This document shows, in pieces, positions 14,538 through 24,165 of a DNA stretch of 64,000 nt. The notes below the pieces were generated by a model. The model was not told the origin of the DNA, ran no database searches, and saw nothing but the letters and a program-made list of their open reading frames with translations. This stretch comes from an uncultured Oscillibacter sp. GTDB taxonomy: Bacteria; Bacillota; Clostridia; Oscillospirales; Oscillospiraceae. The stretch lies in assembly GCF_947654275.1 (NCBI RefSeq), contig NZ_CANTJS010000005.1, positions 1-64,000 of the forward strand, in the 5' to 3' direction. The position numbers were made by a program, and so were the translations under genes. Every line of letters starts with the position of its first letter. The stretch's first letter is position 1.

Positions 14538-14568
14538 GGGCCGGGAACCACCCGGCCCCCGTTTTTTT
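14538..14568 (+). terminator. Terminator after the small membrane protein gene
   Basis: GGGCCGGG (14538-14545) pairs with CCCGGCCC (14551-14558), followed by GTTTTTTT. Confidence 0.8.
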
Positions 14569-14576
14569 GCGCTCTT

Positions 14577-14705
14577 CTGCTTTTTTGCGCCCCGCTGTTT
14601 TTTGCGCTCCGCTGTTTTTTGCGCCCCGCTGTTTTTTGCGCCCCGCTGTTTTTTGCGCCCCGCTGTTTTTTGCGCCCCGCTGTTTTTTGCGCTCCGATGT
14701 TTTGC
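14577..14705. repeat. 17-bp minisatellite with T6 tracts
   Basis: Units of CTGTTTTTTGCGCCCCG start at 14595, 14612, 14629, 14646, 14663 and 14680 with exact 17-base period, with degenerate units at 14577 and 14697. Because 17 is not a multiple of three, several frames stay open and give Phe/Cys- or Lys/Gly-rich shadow ORFs; I call none of them genes. Confidence 0.92.
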
Positions 14706-14922
14706 GGGAGCGTCCCATGCAGGAGCCTGTCCCGGACTGTATTCCGGGAGCCTGGCGCCTCTGAAAGACGGGGCAGGACAGAGCCCGCCCCCTACACCGC
14801 CACCCCCTCCTGATAAAATGCGTAAGAGGACAGTCTTTTCTGTGCTCTGCCGCTTTTTTTCCGGCCTCGTTTGTGTTATACTGATGCTGTACCGTTTCCA
14901 AGGCCGATGAAAGGAGCTCCTC

Positions 14923-15699
14923 ATGCCGGACTGCCGCACCCGCTACCCGATTCTGCTGATTCACGGACTGAACCGCCGGGATGACTGCGGCCCCAGCTAT
15001 TGGGGCCAGGTGCCGGACATCCTCCGTGCCCAGGGGGCCCGGGTGTATCTCAGCGGACAGGACGCCGTGGGCAGCATTGAGGACAACGCCCTGGCCCTGC
15101 GCCGCAGGGCGCGGGAAATCCTGACGGCGGAGGGCTGCGAAAAGCTGAACCTCATCGCCCACTCCAAGGGCGGACTGGAAGCCCGCTTTCTCATCTCCTC
15201 CCTGGGCATGGCTCCCCGCGTCGCCTCGCTCACCACCATCTGCACCCCTCACCACGGGTCCCAGGCGGCTGCCGTCTGGCTGCGGCGGAAGGTCCTCTGC
15301 AAGCTGGCGGGCCGGGCCCTGGAAACCGGCTGGAGGCTGGCGGGAGACCAGTCCCCGGACTTTGAGCGGGCCCTGGCCGCCCTGACGCCGGACGCAATGG
15401 AGCGCTTTAACCGGGAAAACCCGGACAGCCCTCTGGTGTACTATCAAAGCTGGGGAGCCCGTCTGGATCAGGCGGGCTGGGACCTGATGGACCGGGCCCA
15501 GCTCTGGCTGACCAGGGCCGACGGCCCTACCGACGGTCTGGTCGCCCCGGAATCCGCCGTCTGGGGCCGCTACCGGGGCACTCTCGCGGGCATCTCCCAT
15601 CAGGACAGCGTGGACAGCCGGAGACGCCGCCCCGCCGTGTTTTCGGCAGAGGTCTTTTATACCGCCCTGGTTCAGGAGCTGGCGGAAATGGGCTTTTAG
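14923..15699 (+). CDS. Lipase/esterase-like alpha/beta hydrolase
   Basis: A 258-residue protein of the triacylglycerol-lipase type. It has the oxyanion segment YPILLIHGLNRRD, a nucleophile elbow with unusual form AHSKGG (instead of GHSxG), and a later CTPHHGSQAA segment typical of bacterial lipases; a late His for the triad is probably in GISHQDSVD. No signal peptide is evident, so it may act inside the cell. AAAGGAG precedes ATG 14923. The stop codon TAG at 15697-15699 overlaps the first bases of a MITE-like element. Confidence 0.75.
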   Translation: MPDCRTRYPILLIHGLNRRDDCGPSYWGQVPDILRAQGARVYLSGQDAVGSIEDNALALRRRAREILTAEGCEKLNLIAHSKGGLEARFLISSLGMAPRVASLTTICTPHHGSQAAAVWLRRKVLCKLAGRALETGWRLAGDQSPDFERALAALTPDAMERFNRENPDSPLVYYQSWGARLDQAGWDLMDRAQLWLTRADGPTDGLVAPESAVWGRYRGTLAGISHQDSVDSRRRRPAVFSAEVFYTALVQELAEMGF

Positions 15700-15783
15700 A
15701 ACCTGTATTCACAACCGCCGCACGCTGTCCGAAGGGCTTTTTCCTGCCGTCCAGCATCCTGCGGCTATAGATGTAGGTTCTTA
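15698..15783 (-). repeat. MITE-like family A, copy 1 (internally deleted, 86 bp)
   Basis: It begins AGAACCTGTATTCACAACCG and ends ATGTAGGTTCTTA. Compared with copy 4 (21442-21610, same orientation), both ends align but about 85 central bases are missing. The sequence TTA flanks both ends. Its first bases form the lipase stop codon. Confidence 0.8.
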
Positions 15784-15851
15784 GGGCCCGCTCACATCCG
15801 GGCGCGCCCCTTGAGAGAAACGCGAGGCATTCGCAGAAAGAGCTGAGTCAA

Positions 15852-16316
15852 ATGGAACTGCGCTATCAAAAAGCGGAAATCGGGGACACGGAGCTGCTGA
15901 CAAGGACCCGCATCATGGTGTTGCGGGCGGTTCACAGCCTGCCCGAGGACGCCGCTCTGGACGATCTGACGGCCCAATCCCGCCGGTATTATCAGCGGGC
16001 GCTGAGGGAAGGGACCCACACCGCCTACCTGGTGTACGACGGGGACCGCCTTGTGGGGGCGGGAGGCGTCAGCTACTTTGAGGTCCTGCCCACCTACCAC
16101 AATCCCACCGGGCAGAAGGCCTACATCATGAATATGTATACCGACCCGGACTACCGGCGGCGGGGCATAGCCCGCCGCACCCTGGACCTGCTGGTCCGGG
16201 ACGCCAGAGGCCGGGGCGTCACCGCCATCTCCCTGGACGCCACGGCCATGGGCCGCCCTCTGTACGAGGCTTACGGCTTCGTGGGGATGGAGGCGGAAAT
16301 GGAGCTGCCGGAATGA
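15852..16316 (+). CDS. GNAT family N-acetyltransferase
   Basis: A 154-residue acetyl-CoA-dependent N-acetyltransferase. The acetyl-CoA binding motif is DPDYRRRGIARRTLDLLV, preceded by the beta-4 strand AYIMNMYT, and the C-terminal segment GRPLYEAYGFVGMEAEM is standard for the fold. The substrate is unknown. The ribosome site (AAAGAG) is weak. It is followed 59 bases later by ispE with its own ribosome site. Confidence 0.88.
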   Translation: MELRYQKAEIGDTELLTRTRIMVLRAVHSLPEDAALDDLTAQSRRYYQRALREGTHTAYLVYDGDRLVGAGGVSYFEVLPTYHNPTGQKAYIMNMYTDPDYRRRGIARRTLDLLVRDARGRGVTAISLDATAMGRPLYEAYGFVGMEAEMELPE

Positions 16317-16375
16317 CCCATCCCTGTTCCGCCGGGAATCCCCCGGCAGCATACCGAGGAAAGGAGCCTGCCCAT

Positions 16376-17245
16376 ATGGCAATCTGGACCCAGTCCGCCC
16401 CGGCAAAAATCAACCTGGCCCTGGATATCCTGGGCCGCCGTCCGGACGGCTATCATGAGATGCGCATGGTCATGCAGACCGTCAGTATCTGCGACAAAAT
16501 CACCCTGGAGAACACAGGGGAGGGCTTCGCCATCTCCGCCCGGGGCATGGACCTTCCAGCGGGGACCGTCACCCTGGAACAGCGGGCGGCGGAGGCCTTT
16601 TTTTTCCATACGAAACAGACCATGCCGGGGCTTCGGGTCCGGCTGGAGAAGCGAATCCCGGCCTATGCTGGTCTGGGGGGCGGCAGCGCCGATGTGGCGG
16701 CTCTGCTGCGGCTGCTGCGGGAGAACTGCGCCCCCCGGCTCTCCCCCGACCGGCTGGAGCAGATCGGTCTGTCTGTGGGCAGCGACGTACCCTTCTGCAT
16801 CCGGGGCGGCACCGCCCTGGCAGAGGGCCGGGGGGAGCTTCTGACGGACCTGCCGCCTCTCCCTCCCTGCCATTTTGTAATCTGCAAGCCGGACTTTGAC
16901 CTGCCCACGCCCTGGATGTTCGCCCGGCTCCGGCTGGAGCGCCTGGAGTCCCGGCCTGACGCCGGCGGCATGGCCGCCGCCCTGGCGGCGGGGGACCTGG
17001 AGGCCATCGCCCGCCGGATCAGCAACGTCTTCGAGACGGTTCTGGAGGCAGAGGAGCGGCGGGAAATTGACTGCATCAAGGACGTCCTGCTTCGCTGCGG
17101 CGGCCTCGGCGCCGCCATGTCCGGCTCCGGCCCCTCGGTGTTCGGTCTCTTCCGGGAGGAGGCCGGGGCCCGCTGGGCCCTGGAGGTCCTAAGCGGCCGC
17201 TTCAGCCAGTGCTTCCTGGCGCGGCCGGTTCCCAGGCTTCTGTAG
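16376..17245 (+). CDS. ispE: 4-diphosphocytidyl-2-C-methyl-D-erythritol kinase
   Basis: Cytosolic GHMP kinase of the MEP isoprenoid pathway, phosphorylating CDP-ME with ATP. Motifs are APAKINLALDILGRRPDGYHE at the N-terminus (shown in part by APAKINLAL), the ATP-binding GLGGGSADVAALL, and GSDVPF; the C-terminal segment GAAMSGSGPSVFGLF is typical. At 289 residues it is full length. I start at ATG 16376, preceded by AAGGAG; the upstream ATG at 16313 overlaps the GNAT gene and gives a non-conserved extension. Confidence 0.95.
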   Translation: MAIWTQSAPAKINLALDILGRRPDGYHEMRMVMQTVSICDKITLENTGEGFAISARGMDLPAGTVTLEQRAAEAFFFHTKQTMPGLRVRLEKRIPAYAGLGGGSADVAALLRLLRENCAPRLSPDRLEQIGLSVGSDVPFCIRGGTALAEGRGELLTDLPPLPPCHFVICKPDFDLPTPWMFARLRLERLESRPDAGGMAAALAAGDLEAIARRISNVFETVLEAEERREIDCIKDVLLRCGGLGAAMSGSGPSVFGLFREEAGARWALEVLSGRFSQCFLARPVPRLL

Positions 17246-17286
17246 CTGGCGGCAGACACAGTCTTTCGCCCTTCCGCATACATAGG

Positions 17287-17329
17287 AAAAGCACCCGCTT
17301 GATGAACGCCATCAACGCGGGTGCTTTTT
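17287..17329 (+). terminator. Terminator after ispE
   Basis: AAAAGCACCCGC and its complement flank a GATG/CATC inner stem, followed by TTTTT. Confidence 0.85.
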
Positions 17330-17473
17330 CTGCCCGGGGCTCTCTGCCTGGGTTCACAGCTGCCGGAGGCCGTCCGGGCAGGGCTCTCCCGTCAAACCGG
17401 TTCTTTTTAAAACCCGTCAGGGCTTTCGGAAAAATTTTCCCTGCCTGTCCGGCGTCTTCCGGCCCCGGGGTTT

Positions 17474-17637
17474 AGAACCTGTATTCATAGCCGGGGGATG
17501 CTGGATGGGCGGGAATTTTTCCTGCCAGACAAGGAGATTTTCTGCCGCAATCCTGACGGATTGCAAGGGAAATCGACGCAGTATGGCAGGAAAAAGGCCG
17601 TTCAGACAGCGTTCGACGGTTGTGAATACAGGTTCTT
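17474..17637 (+). repeat. MITE-like family A, copy 2 (164 bp)
   Basis: Perfect terminal inverted repeats AGAACCTGTATTCA and TGAATACAGGTTCT flank a 136-base core. TTA lies outside both ends. The TAA stop of the adjacent minus-strand spoIVB (17638-17636) overlaps the right boundary. Reverse orientation relative to copies 1 and 4. Confidence 0.9.
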
Positions 17638-18643
17638 AATCCGCGCCGCTCTCCGCCGCTTTCAGCATATTTTCAATTAAAATTCCATACCCTTTTTGGG
17701 GATCGTTTAAAAGAACATGGGTCACCGCGCCCACCAGCTTTCCGCTTTGAAGAATCGGGCTGCCGCTCATCCCCTGCACGATGCCGCCGGTGGCGGCCAG
17801 AAGCTCCGGGTCCGTAACCGAGAGAACCAGATCCCGCCCGTCGGCGGAGCCGGAGACCACTTTCAGAATCTCCACACGGTACTCCCGGACCTCATCTCCC
17901 CGGACGTTGGCCCGGATTACCGCCGGGCCGGGCAGCGCTGTTCCCACCGGTACCGCTTCCTCCTCCGGCGGCGTCTCCAGAATTCCAAAAATGCCGCTGG
18001 TGGTGTTGGCGTACAGGGTTCCCACGTCCCGGCTCAGGTCAAAATCTCCCCGGAGCTCTCCGGCGGCTCCCGCCTCGCCCCGCTTCACCGCCTTGACGGT
18101 GGAGGGCAGGATGGCGCCGTTGGAGAAGGGCATCAGCATGGCCGTGTCCGTGTCGGTGATGCCGTGGCCCAGAGCGCCGAAGGCGCCGGTGGCCGGGTCA
18201 TAATAGGTCATAGTGCCGATGCCCGCCATGCTGTCCCGAATCCAGGCGCCAATACAGTAAACGCCCTGGTCGTTTTGCTCCGGTTCCACGGACAGCGTCA
18301 CGCTGCCGCCGTCCCGGCGGACCTGGAGGTCCGCGGCTCCCTTCGCTCCGCCTTCCTGCAAAAGCGTCTGAAACTGCTCTGTGGAAGTGACGGCGGTGCC
18401 GCCGCATTTTACAATCACGTCGCCGGTCTGAAGGCCGCAGGCCCGGGCAGGCGTTCCGCCCTCGGAGAGCCTGACCACCAGCACGCCCCTGGAAAACAGC
18501 TTGATGCCCACCGTGTGCCCTACCGGCACCAGCATCCGGGCCGACTCAGCCCTTACCGGCATGGAGGCGCAGAGCAGACATGCCAGCAGCAGGGCCGCCC
18601 CGCCTCGCAGAACCTGTTTTGCGATTTTTGAGGGTCCATACAA
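17636..18643 (-). CDS. spoIVB: SpoIVB serine peptidase (sigma-K checkpoint)
   Basis: Forespore-secreted S55 peptidase that signals to the mother cell to activate pro-sigma-K. An N-terminal signal/anchor helix (GGAALLLACLLCASM) is followed by a PDZ domain (residues 45-120, GLQTGDVIVKCGGTAV) and the catalytic domain with the His motif GALGHGI and the Ser motif GMSGSP. At 335 residues it is slightly shorter than the Bacillus protein. The start is TTG at 18643, with AAAGGGGTGA upstream. The gene lies between two family-A repeats and its stop codon abuts one. Neighbourhood with ftsZ is not the usual spo0A context. Confidence 0.93.
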   Translation of the reverse strand: MYGPSKIAKQVLRGGAALLLACLLCASMPVRAESARMLVPVGHTVGIKLFSRGVLVVRLSEGGTPARACGLQTGDVIVKCGGTAVTSTEQFQTLLQEGGAKGAADLQVRRDGGSVTLSVEPEQNDQGVYCIGAWIRDSMAGIGTMTYYDPATGAFGALGHGITDTDTAMLMPFSNGAILPSTVKAVKRGEAGAAGELRGDFDLSRDVGTLYANTTSGIFGILETPPEEEAVPVGTALPGPAVIRANVRGDEVREYRVEILKVVSGSADGRDLVLSVTDPELLAATGGIVQGMSGSPILQSGKLVGAVTHVLLNDPQKGYGILIENMLKAAESGAD

Positions 18644-18724
18644 TCAAATCACCCCTTTCTTAGAAATCACCGGACGGATTCCGCCATAAACACAGGATTT
18701 TTTAGACTCCGGTCCGGATTTTAA

Positions 18725-18889
18725 AAACCTGTATTCATAGTCGGGAGACGCCGGGTGTGCGAGAATCTTTCCTGCCGGACAGGGATATTTTCCGCGGCCC
18801 GCGGCAATCCTGACGGATTGCAGGGAAACCCGACGGGGCATGGCAGGAAAAAACCGCTCAGCCAGTGTTCAACGGTTATGCATACAGAA
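18725..18889 (+). repeat. MITE-like family A, copy 3 (degenerate, about 165 bp)
   Basis: It opens AAACCTGTATTCATAGTCGG and closes GGTTATGCATACAG. The core (ATCCTGACGGATTGCAGGGA, then GGCATGGCAGGAAAA) aligns with copy 2 in the same orientation. The termini are more diverged than in copies 2 and 4. Confidence 0.8.
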
Positions 18890-19212
18890 ACGCGCCGGAG
18901 CCTCCTGAAATATATCCGGTGCAGAACCGGCACACTTGAAAACCGGTTTCAGACAGCGGCCAGTCCGCCGTCCGGATTTTTTCGCGTGGGGGCTGCGAAG
19001 TCTGCCGCGGGGTCCAAAAGAAGCGTCTGCCCCCTTCAACCGCGGCGGCTTCTAAACGGCTTCATGCGCGTCGGATTCTATCATCTGCGGAAAGAGAAAA
19101 TTCAGCACAAGCAAAAAGCGGCAGCGCCTCCATGGAGGCGTCTGCCTTCCGGTCGCCCCGGGCCGCCAACGAGCCGCCGCCCATGGGCTTCAGACGGCGG
19201 CCCCGGAAACGG
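18890..19212. other. Intergenic stretch without a recognised gene
   Basis: No ORF here has a ribosome site or a recognisable protein. A 9-bp palindrome (CGCCTCCATGGAGGCG core, about 19123-19144) is present; nothing else stands out. Confidence 0.5.
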
Positions 19213-19246
19213 AAAAAGACCCCGAAGGCAAAAGCCTCCAGGGTCC
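19213..19246 (-). terminator. Terminator of ftsZ
   Basis: On the minus strand GACCC...GGGTC with inner GGCTTTTGCC stem, followed by TTTTT (plus-strand AAAAA 19213-19217), about 33 bases after the ftsZ stop. Confidence 0.8.
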
Positions 19247-19278
19247 TCCGAAGTTTTCCATGGAATCTCTTGGGATGC

Positions 19279-20388
<1,110 letters not shown>

Positions 20389-20492
20389 AGTGCTGCCTCC
20401 TGCTGTCATTTGTATGAACGGGGAGCATTCGTCTTCAATTTCCTGTTTTTTCCTGCTTCTCGCCCGATGCACGCAACATAATATCTCTTCTC

Positions 20493-20521
20493 ATTGTAAG
20501 CCACTTTTTCGTTCCGGTCAA
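20493..20521 (-). promoter_or_regulatory. Promoter of ftsZ
   Basis: Minus strand TTGACC (20521-20516), 17-base spacer, TACAAT (20498-20493), about 105 bases before the ftsZ start, so ftsZ can be transcribed independently of ftsQ. Confidence 0.7.
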
Positions 20522-20587
20522 GTGTTGTATTGACTTTTCGACGGAAATTCTCAAAAAAACAAGTGCACGTCCTGGGATTTTCCGCTC

Positions 20588-21361
20588 TCAGCGGACATTC
20601 TGATAAAACAGCACCCGTTCGCTGTCCAGCTGCATGTCGATGGTTCCGGTCATGTTGCTCTGGATTTTCTCGCTGGCCAGAACGGCGGTCAGCTTCTGGA
20701 GCTCCAGGCCGTAGTCCGCGCCGTAAGCCATCCGCACGGTGAAGCGCTCCGCGTAATCCATGTTCAGGCAGGACAGGTCATCCAGACGGATGCCGTCCAC
20801 CTCCTCCGTAAGGCCCGCTTCCTCCAGAGCCCCCAGCAGGTTCACCAGGCTGGACTGCTGGGCGGCGTACTCCGTGGCCAGGGCAATGGACTCCCCCACC
20901 GCCGGGGCCAGCAGCTGACAGCCGGTAATGGAGGCGTAGCCGCCGGCGGCGCTCTCCTCCGCCTGCTCCAGAATTTTGCCCTGGGGGCTGATGAGCCAGG
21001 CGAAGCCGTCCTGAACCAGGGCCATAGGGGGGCCGCACTCCCGCACCTCAATGCGCAGCGTATCCGGCAGCTTCCGGTTGATGCGGATGCTCTCCACATA
21101 GGGCAGCGCCTGCGTGATGCGGGCGGCGACCTCGTGCTTGTTCAGAAGATACAGATTGTCTCCGCTCTCCACGCCGCTGGCCTCCCGAATCTGGTCCTCG
21201 GTGTAGCGCCGCTGGCCGCTGACGGTGATGGTCTCCACCCGGAAAAACAGGGTCAGCGCCAGGACTATGGCGGTGCAGATCACCGCGACGGACAGCAGCT
21301 TATAAAGGAAGCCCAGGCTTCCCCGTCTCCGCCTCCGTTTGGAATGTTTCCGTCTCGCCAT
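20588..21361 (-). CDS. ftsQ: Cell division protein FtsQ/DivIB
   Basis: Single-pass divisome protein of 257 residues. A very basic cytoplasmic N-terminus (MARRKHSKRRRRRGS) precedes one membrane helix (LLSVAVICTAIVLALTLFF) and an extracytoplasmic POTRA domain (VETITVSGQRRYTEDQIREA), then the beta domain (IEVRECGPPMALV, WLISPQGKILEQ). The low sequence conservation is normal for this family; position in the division cluster between murA and ftsZ supports it. A family-A repeat separates it from murA. Confidence 0.9.
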   Translation of the reverse strand: MARRKHSKRRRRRGSLGFLYKLLSVAVICTAIVLALTLFFRVETITVSGQRRYTEDQIREASGVESGDNLYLLNKHEVAARITQALPYVESIRINRKLPDTLRIEVRECGPPMALVQDGFAWLISPQGKILEQAEESAAGGYASITGCQLLAPAVGESIALATEYAAQQSSLVNLLGALEEAGLTEEVDGIRLDDLSCLNMDYAERFTVRMAYGADYGLELQKLTAVLASEKIQSNMTGTIDMQLDSERVLFYQNVR

Positions 21362-21441
21362 GCCCGCAGCTCCAGTCTTCCCGTTTCTTTCCCCGCCCTT
21401 TGTTGGGGGCGTCCTTCCGGCGGCGATGTCCGCCGTTTTTT

Positions 21442-21610
21442 AGAACCTGTATTCACAACCGCTGAACGCTGTCTGAACGGTCTTTTTCCCGCCATACCGC
21501 GTCGATTTCCCTTGCAATCCATCAGGATTGCGGCGGGCGCAAAAGAACTCCTTGTCTGACAGGAAAAATCTCCGCCCATCCAGCATTCCCCGGCTATAAA
21601 TGCAGGTTCT
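21442..21610 (-). repeat. MITE-like family A, copy 4 (169 bp)
   Basis: It begins AGAACCTGTATTCACAACCG and ends AATGCAGGTTCT. The core contains TCGATTTCCCTTGCAATCC, the reverse complement of the core of copy 2. It fills most of the gap between murA and ftsQ, and so would be transcribed as a long hairpin inside the division cluster. Confidence 0.88.
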
Positions 21611-21617
21611 CAGTTCC

Positions 21618-22868
21618 TCAGACCCGAACCGCGTCCCCGCCAAGGGCCCGCAAATCCCGGGCAATATCCTCATAGCCCCGGTCAATGTGGCAGATTTCGG
21701 AGATCCGGGTCTCTCCCTCCGCCGCCAGGGCCGCCACGCACAGCGCCGCCCCGCCCCGGAGATCCGTACAGCGCACCGGCGCGCCGTGGAGGGCGTCCAC
21801 CCCCGTCACCACCGCCGCCCGGCCGGAAACCCGGATATGGGCCCCCATGCGGGTGAGCTCATCCACATGGCGGTAGCGGTTTTCAAAGATGTTTTCCTCA
21901 AACAGCGTGGCCCCCCGGCTCCGCAGCAGCGCCGCCATTAAAATCGCCTGGGCGTCGGTGGGGAAGCCGGGATAGGGGGCCGTCCGCACAGGCCGCACCG
22001 CCTGGAGCCGTTCCCCTGCGGAACAGGAGATGCCGGCGGCATCGGCGGAGACGGCGCAGCCCGCCTCCCGCAGGATCGCGGTAACGGTGGACAGGTGCTC
22101 CTCCCTGGCGTTCCGCAGGAAGATTTCCCCGCCGGCGGCAGCGGCAGCGCAGAGATAGGTGGCCGCCGCAATGCGGTCCGGCATCACCGTATAAGTACAT
22201 CCGTGGAGCTTTTGCCCGCCCTCAACGGCCACCGTCGAGGTCCCGGCCCCCGAGACCCTCGCGCCGCAGGAGACCAGGAAATTCTGAAGGTCCACAATCT
22301 CCGGCTCCCGGGCGGCGTTGGCGATGGTGGTGACGCCGGATGCGCCGCAGGCCGCCAGCATCAGGTTCTCCGTGGCTCCCACGGACGGCAGGCTCAGCAC
22401 GATTTCCCGTCCCCTCAGCCGGGAAGCCCGGCAATAGAGGGTGCCGCCGGCATCGTCAATCTCCGCTCCCAGGTCCCGCAGGCCCGAGAGGTGCAGGTCA
22501 ATGGGCCGGGGTCCCAGCTCACAGCCGCCGGGGTAACTCAGCTCCGCCTGTCCCTGCCGGGCCAGAATGGCCCCCAGGAAGATGGCGGACGAGCGCATCT
22601 CCCGCATCAGCCTGTCGGAAATCTCACATCCCTTCAGCCCTGCGGTGTCCACCGACAGGCAGCCGCCCTCCCAATGGGCCTCGCAGCCCAGGGACTCCAG
22701 AATCCGGACGGAAGCGTCCACGTCCCGGAGGCGGGGACAGCCCCGCAGCTCCACCGTGTCCCCCGTCAGCAGCGTCGCCGCCAGAATGGGCAGGACGCTG
22801 TTCTTTGCCCCCTGGACGGTCACCTCGCCCCGCAGCCTGCCGCCGCCTCTGATGAATAGCTGGCTCAT
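21618..22868 (-). CDS. murA: UDP-N-acetylglucosamine 1-carboxyvinyltransferase
   Basis: Cytosolic enzyme that adds enolpyruvate from PEP to UDP-GlcNAc, the first committed step of peptidoglycan synthesis and the fosfomycin target. Motifs are the Lys-Asn pair in QGAKNSVLPILAA and the catalytic loop SYPGGCELGPRPIDLHL, where the Cys is the fosfomycin-reactive residue, so the enzyme should be drug sensitive. At 416 residues it is full length. GGAGGG precedes ATG 22868. It sits within the division cluster after murG, a position usually held by murC or murB in other bacteria but common in Clostridia. Confidence 0.97.
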   Translation of the reverse strand: MSQLFIRGGGRLRGEVTVQGAKNSVLPILAATLLTGDTVELRGCPRLRDVDASVRILESLGCEAHWEGGCLSVDTAGLKGCEISDRLMREMRSSAIFLGAILARQGQAELSYPGGCELGPRPIDLHLSGLRDLGAEIDDAGGTLYCRASRLRGREIVLSLPSVGATENLMLAACGASGVTTIANAAREPEIVDLQNFLVSCGARVSGAGTSTVAVEGGQKLHGCTYTVMPDRIAAATYLCAAAAAGGEIFLRNAREEHLSTVTAILREAGCAVSADAAGISCSAGERLQAVRPVRTAPYPGFPTDAQAILMAALLRSRGATLFEENIFENRYRHVDELTRMGAHIRVSGRAAVVTGVDALHGAPVRCTDLRGGAALCVAALAAEGETRISEICHIDRGYEDIARDLRALGGDAVRV

Positions 22869-22931
22869 ACCGTTTCCCTCCGCTCAACAGAATGGTTCAC
22901 AATCCATCCTATGGGCAGGGAAACGCCGTGG

Positions 22932-24068
22932 TTACTTCTCAATCTCCAGAACAGTCTGATAAATCCGTTCCGCCGCGTCCCGGATACCCAGGGCGGACAT
23001 GGCCCGCTCCATGGCCTCCCGGCGCCTTTCGTCGTGGAGGATGCCGCAGGCGGCCTGGAACAGCGCCGCCCCGGAGCATGCAGGCTCCGTCAGCACCACC
23101 GCGCCCCCGGCCTCCTCCAGGGCCCGGGCGTTCTTTTCCTGGTGATTGTTGGTGACGTAGGGGGAGGGAACCATCAGCGCCGGGACCCCCAGGGCCGTCA
23201 GCTCGCTGATGGTGGAGGCGCCCGCCCGGCAGATGACCAGATCCGCCGCCCGCATCACCGGGGCCATATCATAGATATATTCCCGCAGCTGGAGGGCCGG
23301 GCAGGCCTCCAGGTCCACGCCCTTCTCCTCCAGCCGGGCCCGCATCCGGGCACAGCCCTGCTTCCCCGCGCCGTGGATGTGGCGGAAGGGCTGCTTCGCC
23401 GCCTCCAGGGCCATGAACTCCGCCATCTGGCCGTTCATGCCCGCGGCCCCCAGGGAGCCCCAGAAGGAGACAATCAGAGGCCGGCCGTCGTCCAGGCCCA
23501 GACTCCTCTTGGCCTCCTCTTTTGTCTGGGCGAAGAAATCCGCCCGCACCGGCGTGCCGGTGACCACGACCTTTTCCGGATGCCGGTAGTGCTTCCGGCA
23601 GGACTCAAAGCCCACCATAATCCGGTCCGCGTAGGGCTCCAGCATCTCCGTAGTCAGCCCCGGCACGGCGTTGGACTCGTGAACCGCCGTGGGGATGCCC
23701 GCCCTGGCGGCGGCCTTCACAATGGGATAGCTGGCATAGCCGCCGGTGCCGATGACCGCGTCGGGCCGGAACTCCCGCAGGATGCGCCGGGCCTCGCCAG
23801 GGGCCCGGGTGAGGTTATAGACAGAGATGAAATTATGCCGGAGCTCCCGGGGCCTGAGGGAACGGTGAAAGCTGGAGATGTGCACCGTCCGGAACTCATA
23901 GCCCGCCTTGGGCACCAGGTCCTTTTCCAGCCCCCGTTCCGCCCCTACGAAGAGGAATTCCGTCCCGGGGTCCCGCTCCGCCATGAGCTGGGCCAGGGCA
24001 ATGGCCGGGTTGATGTGGCCCGCCGTGCCGCCGCAGGTGAAAATCACCCGCCGCAATGGCTTTGGCAT
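22932..24068 (-). CDS. murG: Lipid II synthase MurG
   Basis: Peripheral membrane glycosyltransferase (GT28) transferring GlcNAc from UDP-GlcNAc to lipid I. The N-terminal nucleotide-binding-like fold has TCGGTAGHINPAIALA, and the C-terminal donor site has FWGSLGAAGMN, CRAGASTISELTALGVPALMVP in overall form, and YVTNNHQEKNA. At 378 residues it is normal. Start ATG 24068 (MPKPLRRVI) has GGGAGG 8 bases upstream. It lies between ftsW and murA. Confidence 0.97.
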   Translation of the reverse strand: MPKPLRRVIFTCGGTAGHINPAIALAQLMAERDPGTEFLFVGAERGLEKDLVPKAGYEFRTVHISSFHRSLRPRELRHNFISVYNLTRAPGEARRILREFRPDAVIGTGGYASYPIVKAAARAGIPTAVHESNAVPGLTTEMLEPYADRIMVGFESCRKHYRHPEKVVVTGTPVRADFFAQTKEEAKRSLGLDDGRPLIVSFWGSLGAAGMNGQMAEFMALEAAKQPFRHIHGAGKQGCARMRARLEEKGVDLEACPALQLREYIYDMAPVMRAADLVICRAGASTISELTALGVPALMVPSPYVTNNHQEKNARALEEAGGAVVLTEPACSGAALFQAACGILHDERRREAMERAMSALGIRDAAERIYQTVLEIEK

Positions 24069-24165
24069 ACAAGCGCCTCCCATTCAATCATGTTTGCGGC
24101 AGCGCGCCGCCGCCTCTCCCCGGGATACAGCCGCGGCGTCTCCCCTGCGGGGAAGGGTCTTCTCT

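Noticed and set aside
14476-15600. 374-residue minus-strand ORF reading the minisatellite as Lys/Gly repeats
   Set aside because: The repeat period of 17 keeps several frames open; the rest is antisense to the lipase gene.
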